64,000 bases of DNA. Origin: VXNE01 sp963668365. Its GTDB lineage: Bacteria; Pseudomonadota; Gammaproteobacteria; Pseudomonadales; Azotimanducaceae. Positions within the stretch are counted from its first letter, which is position 1. Each line of letters opens with the position of its first letter. The DNA lies in assembly GCA_963668365.1 (NCBI GenBank), contig OY764266.1, forward strand, positions 1,116,001 to 1,180,000, given 5' to 3'. The position numbers and the translations under genes are program-made. Below are positions 25,052-33,771 of the stretch, one piece after another. The notes under the pieces were generated by a model. It did not search any database, was not told the DNA's origin, and saw nothing but the letters and a program-made list of their open reading frames with translations.

Positions 25052-25964
25052 CCGACGGCTGTCCGGCGGACGGCATTTCGGATCGCAAACACCGCCGCAA
25101 CGTTTCATCCAGCGCGGTCAGTTCCAGGCCGAGACTTCCGCAGGCGGGGGCCACGTCGACGTCGTCGTCATGATCGAGCACGTCGAGCATGGCTCTCGTC
25201 ACGGGCGGATTGACGGACAGCCGTTCCAATGCGGCCGCCAGCGCGCGGCCGAGGGTGACGGGCAAAGACACCAGCACCGGGCGGCGCCCGAGCACGGCGC
25301 CGGCACGCTGGATGAGTTCGCGTCGCGTCACGCGCTCGGGGCCAGCCAGCTCGATGAGGTCGGGCGCGTCCGGGGCCTCGAGCAAAGCGAAAATGGCATC
25401 GACGACATCGCCCGCATACACCGGCTGTTCAAAGCTGCCCGCCCTGAAGGTGAAGCTCAAGGGACCCCTCGCGCGCCGGAGGAGTGCCAGGGAAGCATAG
25501 TCACCCTCCCCGAGCACCATCGGAACGCGCAACACCCGTGTCGTCGCGCGTCCCGAAAGCAACAGGGACTCCGCCGCCGCCTTGGAGGCGAAGCAGGCGT
25601 TCGGAGAATCCCGGGCCGCCCCGACCACGCTCACATAAACGACAAGGCGAATGCCATCGAGAGCGTCAAGCGCGCGCGCCGTCCCCTGATGCGCGTCCAC
25701 ATAGCGGTTTTCCGCCGTTTCCTTGATGATGCCGGCAAGGTGCACCACCGCATCGCAGCCGCCGGCGGCTTCCGCCAGGGCATCCGCGTCCCGATAGTCG
25801 ACCAGGCGAACGACCGCCCCGCTCTCCTCGAGCATCGCCGCCGCGTGATCCGACCGAACCGCCGCGACCACCTCGCAGCCCTCGCGCAGCCGAGCGATCA
25901 GCCGTCGCCCGAGATGCCCGTTGGCGCCGGTAATGAGAACCCGTTCGGGAACCCGTTCAAACAT
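25041..25964 (-). CDS. SDR-family NAD(P)-binding protein (atypical, NDUFA9-like)
   Basis: A 307-residue extended short-chain-dehydrogenase-type protein. The Rossmann motif ITGANGHLGRRL is at residue ~10, followed by CDAVVHLAGIIKE and YVSVVGAARDSPN where typical epimerases have a YxxxK motif; here FASKAAAE keeps Lys but has Phe in place of Tyr. This resembles atypical, NDUFA9-like members that may bind NADPH without classical catalysis. ATG 25964 gives the proper start. The function is unknown. Confidence 0.78.
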   Translation of the reverse strand: MFERVPERVLITGANGHLGRRLIARLREGCEVVAAVRSDHAAAMLEESGAVVRLVDYRDADALAEAAGGCDAVVHLAGIIKETAENRYVDAHQGTARALDALDGIRLVVYVSVVGAARDSPNACFASKAAAESLLLSGRATTRVLRVPMVLGEGDYASLALLRRARGPLSFTFRAGSFEQPVYAGDVVDAIFALLEAPDAPDLIELAGPERVTRRELIQRAGAVLGRRPVLVSLPVTLGRALAAALERLSVNPPVTRAMLDVLDHDDDVDVAPACGSLGLELTALDETLRRCLRSEMPSAGQPSVTG

Positions 25965-25983
25965 GCGAATAACGATAGCAGAG

Positions 25984-26110
25984 GTTTGGGGACAGCCATG
26001 CCAAGGCGTTGGCGACACCCCCCATCGGGGAACTCGGGATTCGGGGACACCCATGGATCTCGTTTGGGGACAGCCACATCCAAGGAAGTTCTGGGGACAG
26101 CCATTTCCAA
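25984..26110 (+). repeat. Cluster of GGGGACAGCCA-type repeats
   Basis: The block (T)TGGGGACAGCCA occurs at about 25988, 26066 and 26092, with a variant CGGGGACACCCA near 26042; trailing bases such as CCAAG also recur. Similar short GGGGACAG repeats in other genomes lie near IS200-like or REP-associated transposases; none is visible here. They sit between the SDR gene and an ATPase remnant. Confidence 0.55.
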
Positions 26111-26153
26111 GAGCTGCAATGATCGGTCACGCGCTCCGCGTCCCTCGGTCCGC

Positions 26154-26669
26154 TTATCGAAGCGCTTCGAGCACCATGCGCGCGTCGATCACATTGCTGC
26201 CCCCGGAGCCTTCCGGCGCAAACAAGACGGGAATCACCTCCATCCCGGATGTCCCCGGAACGCGGTTGGCGCCAATCGGTCCTTGAGCGGGCGACCCAGA
26301 CCACTTCGCTTCGCCGACCAGCAGCCGCCGCCCGTCTATCGACCGGGCCAGGACATCCAGCTCCGGCTCGCTGCCCCTCCAGTAGCGTTGCCCGGATTCA
26401 AACGGCCCATATCCTCGAAGCGGCGTTTCCGCCCGATGGAGCGTGGCCGTTGCTATTCGGCATAACTCCTCCCAAGCCTCCCCTTCGAGCGCCGCACGGT
26501 GTTTGCGCCAATAGAACAGGCGCGTTTCGCGAGGGGCTTCGGCGAGCGCGGCCCGGTTGGGCGCGACCACGCGAAACCACAGCCGAAGAAATGGATCGGC
26601 GATGCGGTAAAGGCTGCGCTTGCCGCTCCTCGGGTTGCTTCCGGGAACGTCACGGGATCCGCCTTCACG
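26154..26669 (-). pseudogene. 3' remnant of a DUF234-type ATPase
   Basis: The open stretch reads RSLYRIADPFLRLWFRVVAP and continues with LFYWRKHRAALEGEAWEELC and LDVLARSIDGRRLLVGEAKWS. This is the C-terminal half of archaeal/bacterial AAA ATPases with a DUF234 (nuclease-like) domain; the D...E-x-K pattern is in ELDVLA and GEAKW. The ATPase half with Walker motifs is missing, there is a stop at the 5' limit, and no start codon exists in the conserved part except an internal GTG at 26570. It therefore looks like a truncated gene. Confidence 0.6.
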
Positions 26670-26701
26670 TTATGGCGGCGGGAAAGGTATAAACAGGCGA
26701 G

Positions 26702-27265
26702 ATGACAGCGAGACAAACGATCTACACGCCCGCGAACGGACTCAGCGTCGCGCGGCTACTGTCGGCGCTGCCGTGCGCCTATGCCGTGGCGGTCTCGAAC
26801 TGGCCGGTCGCCGTCGCCGCGTTCTGTTTCGCGGTCGCGACGGACATTGCCGACGGACCCCTGGCGAGATGGCGGGGCGAGGCTTCGCGAGTCGGTGGTC
26901 TTGTCGATCACTCCACCGACGCCCTGTTCTGCATCGCGGTTCTCGGTGCATTCGCGGCGACGGGCCTGTATCCGGTCCTGTTGCCGTTTGTCATCGGCGG
27001 GGCATTCGTGCAGTACGTCGCCGACAGCCGCGTTCTCGCCGGAAAGGAACTTCGCGCAAGCCGCATCGGGCGGTGCAACGGCATCGCCTACTTCGCGCTC
27101 GCCGGAACGCCAATCGTGCGAAATACCCTCGACTGGTCCTGGCCGGCCGACCCCCTGCTGTACGGCCTGGGATGGTTGCTCGTCGCAACGACGGCCATTT
27201 CGATGATCGACCGACTGCATGCGCTCATTGCCGCGCGGCGGCGTCCGACCGTCGAAGATCGCTGA
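26702..27265 (+). CDS. CDP-alcohol phosphatidyltransferase family protein
   Basis: A 187-residue integral membrane enzyme that transfers a phosphatidyl or similar group from a CDP-alcohol to another alcohol. The full signature D-x2-D-G-x2-A-R-x8-G-x3-D-x3-D is present as DIADGPLARWRGEASRVGG and LVDHSTD (residues ~48-75). Hydrophobic segments occupy most of the rest. It could make a phospholipid such as phosphatidylglycerophosphate or an unusual head group; the acceptor is not evident. It converges with the membrane protein to its right. Confidence 0.85.
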   Translation: MTARQTIYTPANGLSVARLLSALPCAYAVAVSNWPVAVAAFCFAVATDIADGPLARWRGEASRVGGLVDHSTDALFCIAVLGAFAATGLYPVLLPFVIGGAFVQYVADSRVLAGKELRASRIGRCNGIAYFALAGTPIVRNTLDWSWPADPLLYGLGWLLVATTAISMIDRLHALIAARRRPTVEDR

Positions 27266-27292
27266 CTCAACGCGGCTGTATGCCGCACAATG

Positions 27293-28294
27293 TCAGGTCG
27301 CGGTGCCGGCCTCCTCTTCCGCGAACAGCTCCCGGTTGGCCCTGGGCAGGAACAGGACCCCGATCAGCGCATTGAACAACACGAAGAACGTGTGCATGAC
27401 AAGGCTGAATACGCCCACTTCGGGGTAGTCCGGGAACAGCACCGTCCAGAGCACGAGCGCCCCCGCATGGAACGGCAGCGGCAGCGCCGCCGCGAGAAAT
27501 ATCACCGGCAGAAACGCGAGCATCTGGCCAAGGGACACGTCGACCTGGAACAGGTGCAGGGCGACCGTGTAGACAACCACCGCGCCGAGCAGGTTCGGCG
27601 CCTTGAACAGGACGGCGAGCAGGTAGTGAACCGGCCGCGCACGGCGAAACGCGACGAGCAGGGACTTGTCGCGCAGCTTCGATCCCTTGAATAGCGCACC
27701 GCGAAAATAGGCGATGTGCAGGGGCAGGTAGACAAACGCGAGCGCGAACACGCCCGGCAGAATGACGTCGAGCGGCAAAAGCCTGGACGCTTCGACGACG
27801 ACGCCGAAGTCGAGCAGCACGCCGCCGGCGGAGAACATCAGCAACTGGTAGATCTCCAGCAGGCCGAGGAAGATCATGCTCGACAGCGCTTCCCAGCCGG
27901 CGACGCGGTGGCGCTTCAACAGGTAGAGCGACATCGCTCCCTTGCCGACCTGCTCGCTGACCAGCGAGAGGACATAGGCGCTCGCGCGAATCGGCAGGAT
28001 GCTGGCGAACTTCAGGTCCGGCGCATTGAACCAGCGCACGACCCGCCATGTGACATGCGCGTCGACCAGGAAGAAGAACACCGAATAGGGAATCATCACC
28101 GCGAGCCACAGTGTCCAGTCGGCGCCGGCGAAGAACGCCACCAGGTACTCGACCACGGTCATCCCGTCCCTGGCCGCCGCCGCCGCGATTCGCGTAAAGA
28201 CATAGTAGAAACAGGCGGCCGCCACGATCCATGTGACCGCGCGGAAGACGTAGCCGCGCCATCGGGGGCTGGCGCTGTCGCCGGATTCGCTCAA
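27293..28294 (-). CDS. Hypothetical polytopic membrane protein (flippase-like)
   Basis: A 333-residue membrane protein with about eight hydrophobic segments (for example AVTWIVAAACFYYVF, YSVFFFLVDAHV and AFLPVIFLAAALPLPFHAGA). The segment SEQVGKGAMSLYLLKR is reminiscent of lysylphosphatidylglycerol synthetase/flippase-like (UPF0104-type) proteins. The TTG start overlaps the stop of the upstream MFS gene as TTGA, so the two are coupled. Together with the nearby CDP-alcohol transferase it may belong to lipid handling, which is inference. Confidence 0.7.
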   Translation of the reverse strand: MSESGDSASPRWRGYVFRAVTWIVAAACFYYVFTRIAAAAARDGMTVVEYLVAFFAGADWTLWLAVMIPYSVFFFLVDAHVTWRVVRWFNAPDLKFASILPIRASAYVLSLVSEQVGKGAMSLYLLKRHRVAGWEALSSMIFLGLLEIYQLLMFSAGGVLLDFGVVVEASRLLPLDVILPGVFALAFVYLPLHIAYFRGALFKGSKLRDKSLLVAFRRARPVHYLLAVLFKAPNLLGAVVVYTVALHLFQVDVSLGQMLAFLPVIFLAAALPLPFHAGALVLWTVLFPDYPEVGVFSLVMHTFFVLFNALIGVLFLPRANRELFAEEEAGTAT

Positions 28295-29643
28295 GATCCC
28301 GTTCCGCTGCCGAATCCGCGGTCAATGTTCCGAACGGCGCCCAGCGCGTACCACAGCACCAGCGTCGTCCCGATGAACAGGACGCCGCACAGTCCCAGTC
28401 CGACCTGGATGCTCACGGTCTCGGCAACATAGCTGATGGGAAGCACCCCCAGCGGCATCAGGCCGTGCGTCATCATGTCGATGGACATGATGCGGCCGCG
28501 CATGCGCGGCGAGGACTGCAGCACGACGATGGTGCGGTTCATCGACATGCCGACGGCCGAAATGAAGCCCACCGCCCCGACCATCGCCATGGCCCAGAAA
28601 TCGGTGGAGGAAAGGGCGATGCCGATGAGCGCGAATCCCCAAAGAAACAGCGTGAAGAACAGCCAGAAACCCTTGCGGCGAAGCCCGCCGAGCTTGGACA
28701 ACGTAAGAGAACCTGCGATCGCACCGACGCCCATGGCTGCCAGCAGCAAGCCGAGATCGTCCGCTCCGCCGCTCAGCACGTCCCGGGCGAACGGAATAAT
28801 CAACGTCTGAACCGGCGCGCCGAAGACGAAAGATGCGATGGTCAGAAGGATGAGTCCGCCAATCACCGGGGACCGCTGCGCGTAACGGACGCCTGCGGTG
28901 ACCTCCCGCATCACGCCCATGCTGCGTCGGCGGCGCGTCTTACCCGTGTGATGCATCGACATGACCGTCGCAGATGCAACGAAATACAGACCCGACAACA
29001 CGAAATAGACGATCCCCACCGCGAAGTGCGAAGTCGTATCGCCGCCCGACAGCAGGTCGATCATGAGACCCGCCACCACGGGGCCGAAGATGCGCGAGAT
29101 GTTCCACGCCGCCGTGTTGAATGCCATGGCGTTGAACATCAACGGCTCGCCGACGATGTAGGGAATGAACGAATTCCGCGCCGGTATCGACAGCGCGTTC
29201 ATGGATCCGTTGACCAGTCCGACCCAGATGAAGTGCCAGAACTGGACGTGGCCGGTGATGATGATCACTGCCATGAAAAACGAAATGATCCCGTTTATGG
29301 CCTGACCGATGAGGATGATTTCGCGCTTGCGCGAACGGTCGGCGAGCACGCCGCCGACCAGCGACAGGAAGATCTGCGGCAGCGTCGAGGCCAACGACAC
29401 CCAGGCAAGTTTCACCGGAGACGAGGTCATCTCGTAGACCAGCCAGCCCTGCGCCACGATCTGCATGTTCATGGCGAAGGCGGACCCGACCATGCCGGAC
29501 CACAACAACCGGTAGTCGCGCAGCTTGAGCGAGGCGAACATCGACCGGTCGACCTGCGCTGCTTCGCTGTCCGACGCCGCGACACTGCCGCGACGCCCGA
29601 CAAGTCCACGGCGTATGCGCGCCGCGCGCAGCATTCTCAACAA
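28291..29643 (-). CDS. MFS transporter (EntS/MFS_3-like)
   Basis: A 450-residue major facilitator with twelve likely membrane segments. The loop 2-3 motif reads GGVLADRSRKREIILIGQ, and SMNALSIPARNSFIPYIV with NISRIFGPVVAGLMID is typical of the EntS-like branch that exports siderophores or drugs. ATG 29643 adds ~34 residues before the first helix; ATG 29541 (MFASLKLRDYRLLWSG) is a possible shorter start. It is coupled to the downstream membrane protein. The ISKra4 insertion lies ~75 bp upstream of its start and may affect its promoter. Confidence 0.85.
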   Translation of the reverse strand: MLRMLRAARIRRGLVGRRGSVAASDSEAAQVDRSMFASLKLRDYRLLWSGMVGSAFAMNMQIVAQGWLVYEMTSSPVKLAWVSLASTLPQIFLSLVGGVLADRSRKREIILIGQAINGIISFFMAVIIITGHVQFWHFIWVGLVNGSMNALSIPARNSFIPYIVGEPLMFNAMAFNTAAWNISRIFGPVVAGLMIDLLSGGDTTSHFAVGIVYFVLSGLYFVASATVMSMHHTGKTRRRRSMGVMREVTAGVRYAQRSPVIGGLILLTIASFVFGAPVQTLIIPFARDVLSGGADDLGLLLAAMGVGAIAGSLTLSKLGGLRRKGFWLFFTLFLWGFALIGIALSSTDFWAMAMVGAVGFISAVGMSMNRTIVVLQSSPRMRGRIMSIDMMTHGLMPLGVLPISYVAETVSIQVGLGLCGVLFIGTTLVLWYALGAVRNIDRGFGSGTGS

Positions 29644-29710
29644 GATTGACCAAAGCCCGATGCCAAACCGTACATCCTACCGCACGCGCCGCCACGGACG
29701 CGAAACGGGG

Positions 29711-29719
29711 GTATCGAAG
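29711..29719 (+). repeat. Target site duplication, left copy
   Basis: GTATCGAAG directly precedes the left terminal inverted repeat of the insertion sequence; the same nine bases follow the right terminal repeat at 31562-31570. Confidence 0.75.
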
Positions 29720-29774
29720 GGGCGCACGTCAGATTTGTTGGGATTGTGGAACATGAGGGTGTCGGGCGGAAGTC

Positions 29775-29796
29775 TGTAAGGCATAATGCCTTTACA
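29775..29796 (+). promoter_or_regulatory. Palindrome before the IS genes
   Basis: TGTAAGGCATAATGCCTTTACA is a near-perfect 22-bp dyad 25 bp upstream of the first IS ORF, and includes a CATAAT that could act as a -10 box. It is a candidate operator or promoter of the IS. Confidence 0.4.
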
Positions 29797-29821
29797 GAAT
29801 AACCGGACAGGAGATCCGAAC

Positions 29822-30205
29822 ATGCCCAGCGCCGAGAACATCGAAGAACTCGAACGCCGACGCGACGCCCTGATCGGCGAACTCGCGGTGGTCGGCGACT
29901 TCCGCCCCGGGTCGCTGGTGGAGACGCGCCGCAAGTGCGGCAAGCCGACATGCCACTGCGCGCGCGCGGGCGATCCGGGCCACCCCGGCTGGGCGCTGAT
30001 GCGCCGGGTAGGCGGCAAGACGGTGACCCGGGGGGTTCCGCGCGCAGCCTTGGAGGAGACGCGCGCGCAGGTGGCCGAGCACAAGCGTTTCCGGGAGGTG
30101 TCTCGCCGGCTGGTGGAGGCGAGCGAGGCGCTGTGTCGGGCGCGGCTGAAGGCCGGCCGGGACGCGGGGCGGGACGCCAAAAAAGGGGGCTCCGCGATTC
30201 GCTGA
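29822..30205 (+). CDS. ISKra4 upstream ORF (DUF6788-like)
   Basis: A 127-residue protein beginning MPSAENIEELERRRDALIGE, with the Cys/Gly-rich motif RKCGKPTCHCARAGDPGHPG, typical of the short protein found before ISKra4-type transposases. AGGAGA lies 10 bp before ATG 29822. Its 3' part ends in a run of A6G5, after which the transposase continues in the -1 frame. It may therefore be both a separate protein and the N-terminal part of a frameshifted fusion. Its motif CGKPTCHC suggests metal or DNA binding. Confidence 0.78.
   Translation: MPSAENIEELERRRDALIGELAVVGDFRPGSLVETRRKCGKPTCHCARAGDPGHPGWALMRRVGGKTVTRGVPRAALEETRAQVAEHKRFREVSRRLVEASEALCRARLKAGRDAGRDAKKGGSAIR
30179..30189 (+). other. Slippery A6G5 run, candidate frameshift site
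   Basis: Six A followed by five G near the end of the upstream ORF. Reading one extra A or slipping -1 joins the upstream protein (ending RDAK) to RGLRDSLTAAFATDM of the transposase frame without a stop. Zero-frame codons are AAA AAA GGG, so transcriptional slippage is at least as likely as ribosomal frameshifting. Confidence 0.5.
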
Positions 30206-30225
30206 CGGCGGCTTTCGCGACCGAC

Positions 30226-31539
30226 ATGGCCGCCGAGATCGACGCCCTGGCGGGTGCCGGCGCGGCGGACGGGATCGACTTCGAGGCGCTCGAGACGGCG
30301 GTGCGGCGCCAGGCGCTCGGCCTGGCGGCGCGGCTGGTGGAGCGGCGGTTGAACGCGGACCGGCGCGACCGCGCGGGCGCGACGCTGGCGTGCGGCTGCG
30401 GAGCCCGGGCGGCGTACGCCGGGCGGCGCGCGAAGACCGTGACCACGGTGCTCGGCGCGCTGCGCCTGGAGCGCGCCTACTACCATTGTCCGGCGTGCAA
30501 CGCGGGCTTCCACCCGCGCGATCGGGCGCTCGGCGTCGAGGGCACCTCGCTGTCCCCCGGCGTGGTCCGGATGACCGGCCTGGCGGCGGCGCGGGCGAGC
30601 TTCGCGGAGACGGGCGCGCTGCTCCACGACCTGGCCGGCGTGAACGTCGACGCCAAGCAGGCGGAGCGCACCGCGGAGGCGCTCGGCCGCGAGATCGCGG
30701 CGGACGAGCGCGGCGCTGTCGAGCCCGAGCCGGGCCGGGCGCCGACGATGTACCTGGGGATGGACGGCACCGGCGTGCCGGTGCGCCGGGCGGAGCTCGC
30801 GGGACGCGCCGGCAAGCAGGCCGACGGCTCGGCGAAGACCCGGGAAGTGAAGCTGGTCGCGGTCTGGGCGGCCGCGACGGACGCGCGCGGCCGCGAACTG
30901 CCCGAGCGGGAGCCCGGCTCGGTCAGCTACTCCGCCGCCGTCGAGAGCGCCGCGACGCGCGACTCCGACGCCGAACTCTCGCCGTTCGCCCGGCGCGCGG
31001 AACGCGAGGCGCGGCGGCGCGGCTTCGACCGCGCCCGCCGCCGGGTGGTGCTCGGCGACGGCGCGCCGTGGATCTGGAAGATCGCCGACGAGCTGTTCCC
31101 CGGCGCCGTCCAGATCGTCGACCTGTTCCACGCCAAGCAACACCTGTGGGACGTCGCCAAGGCGATCTACGGGCCCGGCACCGACATGGCCGAGCGCTGG
31201 GCCAAGCGCCGCCGCGACGAGCTCGACGACGGCCGCCTCGGCGCGCTGCTGCGCGCGCTGCGCCGCCACGAGGGCCGAGACGAGGCGCGACGCTGCATCG
31301 ACTACCTCCGCCGCAACCGCCACCGCATGCGCTACCCGACGTTCCGCGCCGCCGGACTGTGCGTCGCCTCCGGCGTCGTCGAGGCCAGCTGCAAGCACGT
31401 CGTCGGCACCCGCTTCAAGCGACCCGGCATGCACTGGTCCGTGGCCGGCGTCAACGCCATGGCCGCCCTGCGCTGCTGCGTCCTCAGCAACCGCCTCGAC
31501 GACTTCTGGAGCCGGCGCAAGATCCGCTCCGTCGCCTAA
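30226..31539 (+). CDS. ISKra4-family DDE transposase
   Basis: A 437-residue transposase if started at ATG 30226; a longer product is possible by frameshift from the upstream ORF. A zinc-finger-like part (ACGCG and YYHCPACNAGFHPRD) precedes the catalytic core. DDE residues can be placed in MYLGMDGTGVPVRR, RRRVVLGDGAPWIWK with IVDLFHAKQHLWD, and SGVVEASCKHVVGTRFKR. Very high G+C and strongly biased codons mark it off from nearby genes. It moves the 1842-bp element in which it lies. Confidence 0.9.
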   Translation: MAAEIDALAGAGAADGIDFEALETAVRRQALGLAARLVERRLNADRRDRAGATLACGCGARAAYAGRRAKTVTTVLGALRLERAYYHCPACNAGFHPRDRALGVEGTSLSPGVVRMTGLAAARASFAETGALLHDLAGVNVDAKQAERTAEALGREIAADERGAVEPEPGRAPTMYLGMDGTGVPVRRAELAGRAGKQADGSAKTREVKLVAVWAAATDARGRELPEREPGSVSYSAAVESAATRDSDAELSPFARRAEREARRRGFDRARRRVVLGDGAPWIWKIADELFPGAVQIVDLFHAKQHLWDVAKAIYGPGTDMAERWAKRRRDELDDGRLGALLRALRRHEGRDEARRCIDYLRRNRHRMRYPTFRAAGLCVASGVVEASCKHVVGTRFKRPGMHWSVAGVNAMAALRCCVLSNRLDDFWSRRKIRSVA

Positions 31540-31561
31540 TCAACAAATTTGTCGTACACCC

Positions 31562-31570
31562 GTATCGAAG
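31562..31570 (+). repeat. Target site duplication, right copy
   Basis: GTATCGAAG directly follows the right terminal inverted repeat and is identical to 29711-29719. Confidence 0.75.
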
Positions 31571-31641
31571 GCGAAAGTGCCGGTGCCCGAGTCGGGCGGC
31601 GGAACCGATCCGCCCAGGCGTCTATGGGCCTATGGCACCGC

Positions 31642-31812
31642 TCATGAACGTGCGGACGCGGATGCGGTGGTGTGAAATTCCATATCCACTGCAGCCTGAT
31701 CCAGTACGTTCTCTTTATCTGCCGGATCGTCGACGAGAGCGTACATCAACGCCAGCGCACCGATTGTTGCAAGCGTGAGGATCACGGGTAGGGATGTCAG
31801 GAAACGCTTCAT
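31642..31812 (-). CDS. Possible small single-span membrane protein
   Basis: A 56-residue reading, MKRFLTSLPVILTLATIGAL then ALMYALVDDPADKEN, with one clear membrane helix and an acidic tail. It lies between the IS and the serine hydrolase. A weak GGAC-type site precedes the ATG at 31812. The composition looks like a real membrane peptide, but it is short and of no recognised family. The flanking stretches (31571-31641 and 31813-32018) hold nothing else. Confidence 0.35.
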   Translation of the reverse strand: MKRFLTSLPVILTLATIGALALMYALVDDPADKENVLDQAAVDMEFHTTASASARS

Positions 31813-32018
31813 GTCGTCCACGTCTTGTCCTCGTCGACCGGTTGTTGTTTCTTTCCCCGGGAGCGGCCCGAGCCGATGCGCGATGCGAAGCTCGGGACGG
31901 CGGCTCAACAGACTCTTGCAGTGTCGCCTGCGGCTAACGCGCTGGATCCAGGGGGTCTGGCCACCGCGGCGGGCGGCCAGGGCGCAATTGTAACCGCGAT
32001 GGCGCCTTCTGGACTAGG

Positions 32019-33200
32019 TCAGTCCAACAGCGCCTGGTAGACCGCGGTCTTCAACTCGCGCCGAATGGGGTAGGACGACGACGGCCGCAGTTGCGTCATG
32101 AACACGACGACGAGATCCTCCAACGGGTCAACCCAGAAGTACGTGCTCGCCGCGCCGCCCCAGCCATAGTCGCCGGGCGAATCGAGCACGTTGGCGGCAG
32201 CCGGGTCGAGGACCACCGAGAAACCGAGCCCGAAGCCGATGCCCTCGAACGACGTTTCGCTGAACACGCGCTGGCCCATGCCCGCGAGATCGCGGTTGCC
32301 GGGCAGATGGTTCGCGGTCATGTATTCGACCGTCTTGCGACCGAGCAGACGGACCCCGTCGAGTTCGCCGCGTCCGAGGAGCATCTTCGCGAACCGGTGA
32401 TAGTCATCGATGGTGCCCACCATCCCGCCGCCGCCGGAAAGAAACCTGGGCCGGGTTCCATACGGACGCGTTTCGGAATCGTCCTGCCTGGCGAATCGCC
32501 CGCCCTCGAGATACTCGTAGCAGGCGGCGAACCGATCACGCGCGGCCGGCGGAACCTGGAAGTCCGAATCCACCATGCCGAGCGGTTCGGTGATGCGCTC
32601 GCGCACGAAGACGTCGAGGTCGGTGTCCGAAAGAACCTGGACCAGGTAGCCGCATACGTCCGTCGCATGGCTGTAGCTCCACCTTGTGCCGGGAGAGAAC
32701 CGCAACGGAATATCGGCGAGCGCATCCACCATGCCCTGCAGGTCGCCGCCCCCGATCCCGCGCTTGCGGTAGATCGCGTCCACGGGGTGGCTGTGCATGA
32801 ACCCGTACGTCAGACCCGACGTGTGCGTCAGCAGGTCCTTCACGATCATCGGCCTTTCCGGAGCCGTGGTTGACCAGGAGTTCTCGTCGCCGCCTTCGAA
32901 CACCTCGAGGTTCTCCCATGAAGGGATATAGCGGGCGACGGGATCGTCGAGCTGAAAGCGGCCTTCTTCGTACAGCATCATGAGCGCGACGCTGGTGATG
33001 GGCTTGGTCATGGAATAGAGGCGGAACACCGTGTTCCGCCGCACCGGCAGGGCGCGTTCGACGTCGCGCATGCCGCAGGAGCGGAACCAGAGGTCTTCGC
33101 CGCGGGACACGAGGCACGCGTAGCAGGGAATCGCACCGCGATCGACGTATCCTTTCGCCAGCGCGTGGACGTTCTCGATGCGGGTTTCGGAGATTGCCAT
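32019..33200 (-). CDS. Serine hydrolase (beta-lactamase/EstB family)
   Basis: A 393-residue serine hydrolase of the class C beta-lactamase/esterase fold. The S-x-x-K motif is FRLYSMTKPITSVAL near residue 63, the Y-x-N/S equivalent is RWSYSHATDVCGYLV, and a G-rich HTSGL motif (LLTHTSGLTYGF) is present. Such enzymes act on small esters or lactams and are usually cytoplasmic; no signal peptide is seen. ATG 33200 has an AGGAC site upstream. It is adjacent to a decayed RND pump gene. Confidence 0.87.
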   Translation of the reverse strand: MAISETRIENVHALAKGYVDRGAIPCYACLVSRGEDLWFRSCGMRDVERALPVRRNTVFRLYSMTKPITSVALMMLYEEGRFQLDDPVARYIPSWENLEVFEGGDENSWSTTAPERPMIVKDLLTHTSGLTYGFMHSHPVDAIYRKRGIGGGDLQGMVDALADIPLRFSPGTRWSYSHATDVCGYLVQVLSDTDLDVFVRERITEPLGMVDSDFQVPPAARDRFAACYEYLEGGRFARQDDSETRPYGTRPRFLSGGGGMVGTIDDYHRFAKMLLGRGELDGVRLLGRKTVEYMTANHLPGNRDLAGMGQRVFSETSFEGIGFGLGFSVVLDPAAANVLDSPGDYGWGGAASTYFWVDPLEDLVVVFMTQLRPSSSYPIRRELKTAVYQALLD

Positions 33201-33249
33201 GTCGTGTCGTCCTGTTCCAGGGAGCGCGGACTCGTCCCGGGGCATAGCC

Positions 33250-33680
33250 CTACTCCTGGTGACCCTCGACGATCATCACGAGCGACGGCGGGAAGAACAG
33301 CACGAACACGGTCGAAAGCGCAAGCCCGGCCAACATGCTGACGACGAACGGAACGAGGAAAACCAGTTCGTCGCTACGCTCGTAGGAGCAGCGGAGACAA
33401 CCCCAACACCGTAGTCAGGCGGGCCAGGAGTACGGCCCGAAACCGGTGGCGGGCGGCGGCGGACGCCGCCGCGACGGCAGGGAGCATCTCGTCCTGCCGG
33501 CGAAGTATGTTGTAGCGGTCCAATAGCACCAGGGCGTCGTTCACGATCATGCCGCCCACTGCGACGACGCCGAATATGGACATGGCGGTGAAGTCCCATC
33601 CCAGCACCCAATGGCACCGCTACCAGACCCTGTGCCGAAGCAGGAGCGCGAATGGGAGCACTCGCTGTGGGATACGGGCG
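33250..33680 (-). pseudogene. C-terminal remnant of an RND-family inner-membrane pump
   Basis: Two frames together give the end of an AcrB/MexB-type protein. The first contains WDFTAMSIFGVVAVGGMIVN, DALVLLDRYN and LTTVLGLSPLLL; one base later, in another frame, RSDELVFLVPFVVSMLAGLA and STVFVLFFPPSLVMIVEG continue to a TAG at 33250. A stop and weak similarity (PFALLLRHRVW) mark the upstream limit. So the gene has at least one frameshift near 33385, one further break near 33620, and lacks its N-terminal ~900 residues. Confidence 0.72.
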
Positions 33681-33771
33681 CTTCCGGCGCTGCTGATTCC
33701 ATCTCCACTCCGGGGCGCGCGGCCGTCCGGCGTGCCCCGGCACTTCAACCACAACGAACAGGACGAAAACC

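Larger units (their letters stand above)
29720..31561 (+). mobile_element. Complete ISKra4-family insertion sequence (1842 bp)
   Basis: Terminal inverted repeats of 21 bp at 29720-29740 and 31541-31561 match at 17 positions (GGGYGYACGWCARATTTGTTG). A 9-bp direct repeat GTATCGAAG flanks the element, as expected for a target duplication. Inside are a small upstream ORF and the DDE transposase in the -1 frame relative to it. Both ends and both ORFs are intact and the two target copies are identical, which suggests a recent insertion. Confidence 0.85.

Noticed and set aside
25984..26110. CRISPR-like array
   Set aside because: Repeats are short (about 12 bp), unevenly spaced and variable; no cas gene is present.
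28465..29649. 394-codon plus-strand frame opposite the MFS gene
   Set aside because: Antisense of a transporter with obvious membrane helices; no independent support.
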